Shown here one piece after another: positions 55,031 to 64,000 of a stretch of 64,000 nucleotides of DNA (its first letter is position 1; each line of letters opens with the position of its first letter). A program made the translations under genes and the position numbers. This DNA comes from Tilletiopsis washingtonensis (lineage: Eukaryota; Basidiomycota; Exobasidiomycetes; Entylomatales), in NCBI RefSeq assembly GCF_003144115.1, contig NW_020312021.1, positions 346,922 through 410,921 on the forward strand, written 5' to 3'. The notes under the pieces are model-generated. The model did no database searches. It had not been told where the DNA came from and saw only the letters and a program-made list of their open reading frames with translations.

Positions 55031-57692
55031 CTAGAGGCCGAGCGACACGCCCGGCTGCAGCTTGCTCATCGGCACCTTGTGCACAAAGGCCGCCGAGGCC
55101 TTGGCCATTGTCGGCGAGGCACGCGAGATGGCGTCGGTCTGCACAGGGGCAGCACGGGTCAGCAGGCGCGAAAGTATCGTGCAGCGCCGCGCACGCACCT
55201 GGTAGAAGTTCTGGATCGGGCGCAGCAGCGGCGCGCCCGTGATCTCCTTCTTGCCCGCACTCCGCACCAGCTCCTTGAGGCCGAGGCGCGCCGTCTCCTG
55301 CGCCGTCGGCTCGTGCTGGTCGTAGCGCACGAGCGTCGGCGACACGTCGAACATGCGGTCGCGCACGTCCATCGTCTCGGCGTACGGCAATGGCGTCTGC
55401 AGCACCTCGGCCAGCGCGCGCACGATCTTCCAGTCCTCGCGCGCCGCGCCCGGCGGCGGCACGGCGGCGCGCGTCAGCTGCGTGCGGCCCTCGGTGTTGA
55501 CAAACGTGGCGCTCTTCTCCGTGTACGCGGCGCCCGGCAGGCACACGTCGGCGTACTGCGCGCCCGCGTCGCCGTGGTGGCCCTGGTACACGACAAAGGC
55601 GTCGCGCGGGATGCGCTCCGGCGCAAAGTCGTCGGCGCCGAGCAGGTACACGAACTTGGCCGGCGTGCTCGAGCTGCTCGCCGCGGCCGAGTAGCCAATG
55701 TCGAGCGCCGCGGCGCGCGACGCCGTGCGCTGCAGCACGTTGTAGCCGTTCCACTCGGGCGTCAGGAACTTGTCGGCGTGCTTCTCCACCAGCTTCGCCA
55801 CGGCCGCCAGCGTCGCGGCGCCGTCGACGTGCTCCGCCACGCTGCTGCCCACGATGATCATCGGCCGCTTGGCGCCGAGGAACTTCTTGGCAAAGTCGCC
55901 CTTGCCCGACGCCAGCTGCGTCAGCGCCGAGGCGTCGGTGCCGACGTGCGCATACTCGTACGTCAGGTCGACCTTCTCGCCGATGAGGCCGACGTCGAGG
56001 CCCTTGTGCAGGTACGCCTTGCGTATGCGCGTGTTGACAATGGCCGCCTCGTGCCGCGGGTTCGTGCCCACGAGCAGCAGCACGTCGGCGTCCTCGATGC
56101 CGGCAATCGTCGAGTTGAACGTGTAGTTGGCGCGCACATCGACGCCCGTCGCCGCGGGCAGCTGCCCGGCGGGCAGGTCCGTCGTCAGGTTCTCCGAGCC
56201 GAGGCGGTTGATGAGGTCCTTGAGCACCACCATGCTCTCGGCATCGGCCAGCGGGCCGACGATGGCCTGGATCTCATCGCCCTTGGCGCCCGACGCGGCA
56301 AGGCCCTCGGCGACGGTGGCCAGCGCCTCGGGCCACGACGCCGCGACGAAGCGGTCGCCCTGCTTGATCAGCGGCGTCGTGAGGCGCTGGTACTTGAGGC
56401 CGTCGACGGCAAAGCGCGTCTTGTCGTTGATCCACTCCTCGTTGACGTCGTCGTTGGTGCGCGGCAGCACGCGCATCACCTGCACGCCGCGCGAGTCGAC
56501 GCGGATGTTCGAGCCGACGGCGTCGAGCACGTCGATGGACTCGGTCTTCTTGAGCTCCCACGGCCGCGCCGTAAAGGCGTACGGCTTGGCCGTCAGCGCG
56601 CCGACGGGGCACACTGTGGCGCGTGTCAGCGCATGTGCGCCTGTCGCGGCGCCCCGCAGCCGGTGCAGACTCACAGTCGATGATGTTGCCGCTCATCTCC
56701 GAGTCCATCGTCTTCTCAATGTACGTGCCAATCTGCAGGTCGTTGCCACGGCCGCTCGTGCCCATGTCCTGCACGCCTGCAATGTCGTTGCTGAAGCGCA
56801 CGCAGCGCGTGCAGTGGATGCAGCGCGTCATGACCGTCTTGACGAGCGGGCCGAGGTTCTTGTCCTCGACGGCGCGCTTGCCTGCCATCTCGTGGAAGCG
56901 GCCGCGGTCCGCGCCGTAGCGCATCGACTGGTCCTGCAGGTCGCACTGTGGCGAGAGCGGATGTCAGCGCGTGATATGGAGCTTCGCAGGGCAGCACGCA
57001 CCTCGCCACCCCAGTCGCAGATCGGGCAGTCAAGCGGGCTGATATGGGGTCAGCACGAGCAGGGTGGAGGGGCTGTGCGGCAGAGGGTCTCACTGGTTCT
57101 GCAGCAGGAACTGTGGCGCAGCGGAGGCGTCAGCTGTGTTGGAAGCGAGAGCCACGACTCAGGCTCACCATCATGACGTTCTGGAGCGGGCGCAGGGCAG
57201 CGTCAGTGGGAGCGCAGCCGCGGCGGCCGTGCCACTCACCTCGCGCGCCTTGGCGACGAGCGGCGAGTCGGTGAAGATCTGCTGGCCGGGCATGGCAGGG
57301 AACGCGCACGAGGCGACGGGCTTCGGCGCGCCCTTGCTCTCGACGAGGCACATGCGGCAGTTGCCTGCGATTTGCAGCTGTGGCCGCGGCGCAGCGTCAG
57401 CAGCAGCGGCAGCGACACGGCACCAGCGACAACGACGACGACGCACCCGCTCGTGGTAGCAGAAGCGCGGGATCTGCGCGCCGGCCTTCTCGCAGGCCTG
57501 GATGAGCGCCGTGCCCTGCTCCACCTCGACCTCGTTGCCATTGACGAAGAGCTTGATCATCTTCGGCGGCGGCGCGTCGGCGGGGCGCGCCTGGGCCGCG
57601 GCGGGCGAGGCGTGCAGGCTGCGGGCGCCGGCACGCAGCGCGGCAGGCGCGCCGGCGCGCGCGAGCGCAGGTAGGGCGCGGAGCGGGAGCAT
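55031..57692 (-). CDS. NDUFS1: NADH:ubiquinone oxidoreductase 75-kDa subunit (complex I)
   Basis: Iron-sulfur subunit of the peripheral arm of mitochondrial complex I. Start 57692 gives a mitochondrial presequence ([20 protein letters not shown]), then the 2Fe-2S ferredoxin domain: [45 protein letters not shown]. The His-Cys3 4Fe-4S motif ([17 protein letters not shown]) and the second 4Fe-4S region ([20 protein letters not shown], with the distal Cys in VCPVGALT) follow. The molybdopterin-like domain is degenerate as usual ([40 protein letters not shown]). Length of about 740 residues is normal. Seven introns lie mostly in the first third. With NDE1 in the same window it shows a branched respiratory chain. 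It diverges from SRP54 over 336 bp. Confidence 0.97.
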
Positions 57693-58028
57693 CGCGGGCG
57701 TGGGGGGTGGTGGGTGCGAGGGACGCGGACGGGTGCGATGCGATGGCGCGTGTGCCGTGCGCCGTCGCTGTGCTGATGCGCTGCGTGCGACTGGCTGCCG
57801 TGCGGCGGCGACGGCGCTGCTCACGCTGCTGCGACGCCGGCCAGCCACACGCCAGTCGGCCGCCGCCTGCGCCGCACTGCCGCCGTCGCGCCCGCCAACC
57901 AGCAGCCGCGGCTCCGTCACACGCGCTGCTGTAGTCGCACTACAACATCCCCGCCGTGCGCTGTATTCGCCCGCCCGTCGCCGCACGGCCCCGCTTCACC
58001 GTCCCTCCACCACCCTCGCCTGCCCAGC
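57693..58028. promoter_or_regulatory. Divergent promoter between NDUFS1 and SRP54
   Basis: A 336-bp spacer between divergent start codons. CT-rich DNA (CCGCTTCACCGTCCCTCCACCACCC) precedes the SRP54 start. No gene seen. Confidence 0.4.
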
Positions 58029-60449
<2,421 letters not shown>

Positions 60450-60820
60450 AATCGATGGATGTGCGCGTGCGAGCGGGTGTGAGACGGGAGCGTCTGCGTG
60501 GCGTCAGCGGCGGCGCTGCCGTCCAGGCAGGGCACAGCCGTCCAGCCTGGTTCGCGTCTGAGAGGCAGCGAAGCCGTGCACTGTCTGTCACTCCTCTGCC
60601 AGGAGCGAGCGAGGGATGTCAGCGCCGTTGCTCTAGTGTGGGCGGCGCGCGTGGCTGTGTGTGTCTGTGCGCGCGCTGCGCCCTCGCGGGTGAGATCACG
60701 GCGGGCGCAGGCGCAGCGCCGGTGTCCGCCGCCGCCGCGCCCGCCGCGCCCCTGGAGTTGGCACCGCACATGCGGCCGCGCCGCCTCCACGTCTCACCAC
60801 CACCACCACCCTCGCCCACC
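60450..60820. other. Intergenic spacer and SEC17 promoter
   Basis: A 371-bp region between the SRP54 stop and the SEC17 start, same strand. A CCACCACCACCACC run sits just before the SEC17 ATG. It serves as SRP54 3' end and SEC17 promoter. No gene seen. Confidence 0.4.
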
Positions 60821-62035
60821 ATGTCCAACTCCACGCCCGAGCAGCTCCTCGCGTCGGCCGAGAAGCGCGCCGCCTCGTCCGGCGGCTGGTTCTCCTCCAA
60901 GTCGGCCGCGCTCGACGAGGCGACGGAGCTCTTCAAGGCCGCCGCCAACAAGCTGCGCCTCGCCAACCGCTTCGAGGAGGCCGGGCGCGCATTCGTGCGC
61001 GCCGCGCAGACCGAGGAGAAGGCCGGCGAGAAGGACTTTGCCGCCAACACGTACTTTGAGGCGAGCAAGTGCTTCAAGATGGCGCGGCCAGAGGGTGCGT
61101 GGCGGCGTGAGGTGCCGGGTGCGGCGTGGCGACGTGAGGTGCGGGGTGCGGCGTGGCGCAGCACGGCGGCGGCGAGAGAGATGTGGCTGCAGCATGCCCA
61201 GACGCAGTGTGTGAGGAGCTCTCTCATGGCTGCGGCGACGGCGAGCGGCGCAACCCGGCTAGAGAGGCCGGAGCCGGCTCAGGGTCGCTGCTGGCGCGGC
61301 CAGTCTTCACGCGCAGACCACTGACATCACTGCAGAGGCCGTTGCGGCGCTTGTTGCCTCGCGCGACATTCTGCTCGCCGCGGGCCGCTTCCGGCAGGCG
61401 GCCGACCGCGAGAAGCAGGTGGCCGAGCTGTACAAGGGCGACGCGGGCGATGCGGCCAAGGCGCGCGATGCATACGAGCGCGCCGCCGGCTGGTACGCAC
61501 AGGAGGGCGCTGCTGCGTGAGTGCAGTGGCAGTGTGCGACGTCTGCTGCTGGCGACTGACGCTGCGTACAGCACGGCGAGCGGCTGCTACCGCGAGTCGG
61601 CGACACTTGCCATTGAGGTGGGCGACTTCAAGGGCGCGCTGGAGCGCTGGGAGCAGGTCGCGGCCATGGCGCTCGAGAGCAACCTCACGCGCTACAGCGT
61701 CAAGGACTACTACCTCGCCGCCGGCGGCTGCTACCTTGCCATTCCGGTGAGTGTACCGCGTAGTGTGGGAGTGGGGCGTGGCTGACGGTGCTGCGCAGGA
61801 CTACGTGGCGTGCGGCAACGCGATGGGCTTCTATGCACAGCAGGACCCGAGCTTCCCGGGCACGATGGAGGGGCGCTTCCTCCACTCGCTGCTCACTGCG
61901 TGCGAGGCCGGCGACGTGGCCGCACTCGACGCCGCCGTCGCCGACTACGACCGCACGAAGCGCGTCAGCGGGTACATGGCGACGCTGCTGCGCGCGGTGC
62001 GCAAGGCCGTGCAGGACGAGCCAGATCTGGCGTGA
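60821..62035 (+). CDS. SEC17: Alpha-SNAP, SNARE disassembly adaptor
   Basis: Links SNARE complexes to the NSF/Sec18 ATPase for recycling after membrane fusion. The product of about 285 residues is the expected TPR-like all-helical array: EQLLASAEKRAASSGGWFSS, LDEATELFKAAANKLRLANR, EEKAGEKDFAANTYFEASKC, RDILLAAGRFRQAADREKQV, ARDAYERAAGWYAQEGAAA, CYRESATLAIEVGDFKGALE, then the C-terminal SNARE/Sec18-activating end LLRAVRKAVQDEPDLA. The penultimate Leu needed to stimulate the NSF ATPase appears to be present (DLA end). Three introns; the first (61095-61335, 241 bp) holds an imperfect tandem repeat. Start 60821 has good context (CCACCATGTCC). Confidence 0.96.
61095..61161 (+). repeat. Short imperfect tandem repeat in the first SEC17 intron
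   Basis: About two and a half copies of a 24-27 bp G/C-rich unit (GTGCGGCGTGGCGACGTGAG plus GTGCGGG) start at the intron donor itself. The repeat therefore duplicates donor-like GGTGCG words inside the intron. Confidence 0.75.
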
Positions 62036-62164
62036 GGGCAGGAATGGAGATGTGCCGCCAGACAGAGCAGAGCTGATGAGCGAGTGGAGCATGCGTTGCA
62101 GTGCGGTCTATTAGGATGTGTAGGTAGGGTATCTGCCGTTGCTCGCGGTCGGCCGCTGGGATTT

Positions 62165-63259
62165 CTAGATGCGCCACAGGCCCACGAGGCGTGTCTGTCC
62201 AGCGGCGCTGCTCTCCTGCGAGGCACGCTGCGTCTCCGCCAGCACTTGCGCGAGGGCCTCGCCGCTGGCAGCCTCGAGCTCGATGAAGTAGCGCCGGTTC
62301 CACTCGCCGTGGCCCGGCGCCGCACCACCGTCGGGCGCGAGCTGCACGCTGGCGTAGTCTGGGTCCAGACTGATGCGCCGCAGCACAGCGTCCGAGGCAG
62401 CGAGATGCGCCAGACACACGTGCAGCAGGCCAGGCTCGCCCGGCGCCGGATGCCGGCACTGCACGGCGAGCAGGGCGCGGCTGCGCTGCGCTGTCGGCAG
62501 CGGCGGTGCCTCGGACGTGCAGAGGAGGAAGCGTGTCTCGTTGTCTGCGCATCGTCAGAGCATGCCGCACGAGGCGCATCAGACGAGACTCACCGTCGCG
62601 GTCCTGGATCCCCTCGCGCAGCACCACGAGGCCCATCTTCTCTGCGCAGTGCGCGCTCGCGATGGCAGCGCAGCCGGGCGCACCCGCCGCCGCCTTTTCT
62701 GCAGCCATGCCGGTGGACTCGACGGGTGTGCGGCGTGCGCTCAGCCTGCCGAGGAAGCCGCGGCACTGCCCGATTGGCTGTCTGGTGGTGAGCGGAGCGC
62801 AGGCGGGCAACGACTGCCGGTGCTCACCTGCTCGTGGCTGAAGATCTCGCTGAGCCCAGCGGCCATCTCTGCGTCCGTCGCTGTCCCGCCGCGGCCCGCC
62901 GTGAGGCGCTCGAGCGTCGCCGGCGAGCAGAGCAGGCTGTGCCGCACGGCGCGGATCGCCTCGGCGACGACGTACAGGCGCTCCTGCCGCACGAGCACCG
63001 CATTCGTCTCGCCCACCGGGCCGAAGCTGCTGTTCTCGTAGGGCAGCAGCGCGAGCTGGCCTGCCTGGGCGGCCCGCGCCGCACACGCCGTGATGCTCAC
63101 GCACGGCTCGAGGGCAAACGGCCGCGAGCGCCGCGCATTGAGCGACTGTGCCACGGCGTGCGAGTACGTGCCTAGCGGCCCGAGGTAGAAGAGCGTGTCT
63201 GCGGCGAGATGGTCCAGCGACGCGGCCGGCGCGGCCGGCGAGGCAGTGGGCAAGCTCAT
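62165..63259 (-). CDS. PHA2: Prephenate dehydratase (phenylalanine biosynthesis)
   Basis: Converts prephenate to phenylpyruvate in the cytosol, the penultimate step of phenylalanine synthesis. Start 63259 leads into FYLGPLGTYSHAVAQSLNAR, the standard N-terminal block. LLPYENSSFGPV is the substrate-binding ENS region. After the first intron (acceptor chosen to read SHEQPIGQCRGFLGRLSARR) comes the ASAHCAEKMGLVVLREGIQD block. The catalytic Thr-Arg-Phe motif is present in DNETRFLLCTS. The C-terminal ACT regulatory domain is recognisable (PGLLHVCLAHLAASDAVLRR, WNRRYFIELEAASGE). Two short introns. An in-frame ATG at 63361 would add 34 residues and cannot be excluded. The gene converges with SEC17 over 129 bp and lies about 650 bp from the telomere. 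Confidence 0.92.
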
Positions 63260-63386
63260 GGGCGATGGTGGGCAGAAGGAGGAGAGCAGAGTGGAGCGTG
63301 TCGCGCCGTGCCGCGCACGACGCGTACAGGTAGCTTTCCTTCCCAACCACCGCCTCCACACCCAGCAGCAGGATCATCGCTTGTCA

Positions 63387-63786
63387 TTATTTCTGCTTGC
63401 GGGCTTGAGCTGTGTAGCGCGCCAGCTCCTCCCTCATGCGCTCTGCAAACTTGCCGGGCTCCAGGTTGCTGCCCAGCACTTCTCTGCACAGCCAGCGCCC
63501 TGCCTGCTCAATGGCGACCACCGCCGGGCCTGCCAGTGCGGCGCAGCCAAGCTCCTGCGCTAGCACGGCAAGGGCGCACCTCAATCTCCTGATGCTGCAG
63601 CCACTTGGCCACAAGGCTGTAGATGCGCTGTGCTTGTGCTTGCGCAGAAGCAAAGCCTGGCGCTGCAGGGACACCTGGCCGCATCTGTGCAACAACGCCT
63701 GGCGCTGCGTTGAACACTGGCTGCAGCAAGGGATCAAGCCGCGCCGCAGCGTCAGAGCCTGGCTTCCTTGCTGCTGCTGAGGCCAT
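63387..63786 (-). CDS. Small unrecognised gene next to the telomere
   Basis: No family recognised. A coherent helical protein of about 125 residues is read if 25 bases (63563-63587) are skipped: start at 63786 (MASAAARKPGSDAAARLDPL), then FASAQAQAQRIYSLVAKWLQ, HQEIE, joined to ELGCAALAGPAVVAIEQAGR, WLCREVLGSNLEPGKFAERM and REELARYTAQARKQK. The skipped segment begins GTGCGC and ends GCTAGCGCAG, so it looks like an intron but is far shorter than the others here. Alternatively the two parts are separate frames of a decayed gene. Codon choice differs from neighbours (many GCA, CCA, CTT, TTT). No signal peptide or membrane segment is visible. An ATG at 63813 is an alternative start. Position just inside the telomere makes recent origin or transfer possible. 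Confidence 0.45.
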
Positions 63787-63825
63787 GCAAGGCTGCTCTG
63801 CAGGCACGCCCAAGAAAGAGTTGAC

Positions 63826-63837
63826 GGCTAGCTAGCC
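63826..63837. repeat. Perfect 12-bp palindrome near the chromosome end
   Basis: GGCTAGCTAGCC reads the same on both strands and lies about 70 bp inside the telomeric array. No function can be assigned. Confidence 0.6.
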
Positions 63838-63906
63838 AGTGCTGCACTTCCTTGCTGGCGCTGCGGGCCTGCCTGAGGCGCAGCCTGACGTTGAGGTGTG
63901 GCAAGA

Positions 63907-64000
63907 GGGTTAGGGTTAGGGTTAGGGTTAGGGTTAGGGTTAGGGTTAGGGTTAGGGTTAGGGTTAGGGTTAGGGTTAGGGTTAGGGTTAGGGTTAGGGT
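63907..64000 (+). repeat. Telomere, (TTAGGG)n array
   Basis: From 63910 to the window end there are 15 perfect tandem TTAGGG units plus one base, preceded by GGG. The G-rich strand runs 5' to 3' towards the end, so this is the right-hand terminus of a chromosome, with no degenerate or interspersed variant units. Confidence 0.98.

Noticed and set aside
54539-56683. 714-codon plus-strand frame antisense to NDUFS1
   Set aside because: It is Arg/Ala/Val-rich without motifs and lies opposite strongly conserved complex I sequence.

Overview
The window is the right-hand end of a chromosome from a GC-rich, intron-bearing fungus. It ends in a clean (TTAGGG)n telomere. Third codon positions are nearly all G or C, and introns are mostly 40-70 bp with GTGAGT or GTGCGT donors and CTGAC-like branch sites. 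The protein set is Dikarya-type: SLT11/RBM22, NOT4, PHA2, a Zn2Cys6 regulator, complex I plus an alternative NADH dehydrogenase. Together these point to a basidiomycetous yeast or smut-like fungus. The exact lineage cannot be fixed from the sequence alone.

Layout. 1-7.6 kb: external alternative NADH dehydrogenase (cut by the left edge), an FMP30/NAPE-PLD-like phospholipase and a secreted GH3 beta-glucosidase. 8.7-20.2 kb: BRAP2/ETP1 RING protein, the RNA cytidine acetyltransferase KRE33, the CLN3/BTN1 vacuolar membrane protein and cytosolic glutamyl-tRNA synthetase. 21.5-27.3 kb: ammonium transporter and ferric-reductase-type oxidoreductase, converging. 28.1-41 kb: a dense block of RNA and translation genes (PRP19, a PPIL1-type cyclophilin, RPL26, eIF5, SLT11/RBM22) with two uncharacterised conserved fungal proteins; several introns here are unusually long. 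41.3-54.1 kb: a Zn2Cys6 transcription factor and NOT4, both with glutamine tracts, separated by about 4.6 kb without a recognisable gene. 55-63.3 kb: complex I 75-kDa subunit, SRP54, alpha-SNAP and prephenate dehydratase. A small unrecognised gene then lies immediately before the telomere.

No operon logic applies. Neighbours alternate in strand, with several short divergent (shared-promoter) and convergent spacers. Themes that recur are respiration (NDE1, NDUFS1), splicing (PRP19, PPIL1, SLT11), translation (KRE33, GUS1, RPL26, eIF5, SRP54) and nutrient uptake (ammonium transporter, ferric reductase, beta-glucosidase).

No tRNA, rRNA, transposon or CRISPR array was recognised. The most notable non-genic items are a five-copy, 31-bp, hairpin-forming minisatellite inside an ammonium-transporter intron, paired GATA sites upstream of that gene, the long gene-free block at 45.3-49.9 kb, and housekeeping genes running to within about 650 bp of the telomere. 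Gene spans below run from start to stop codon and include introns; exon joins were read by eye from splice signals and protein-family continuity.
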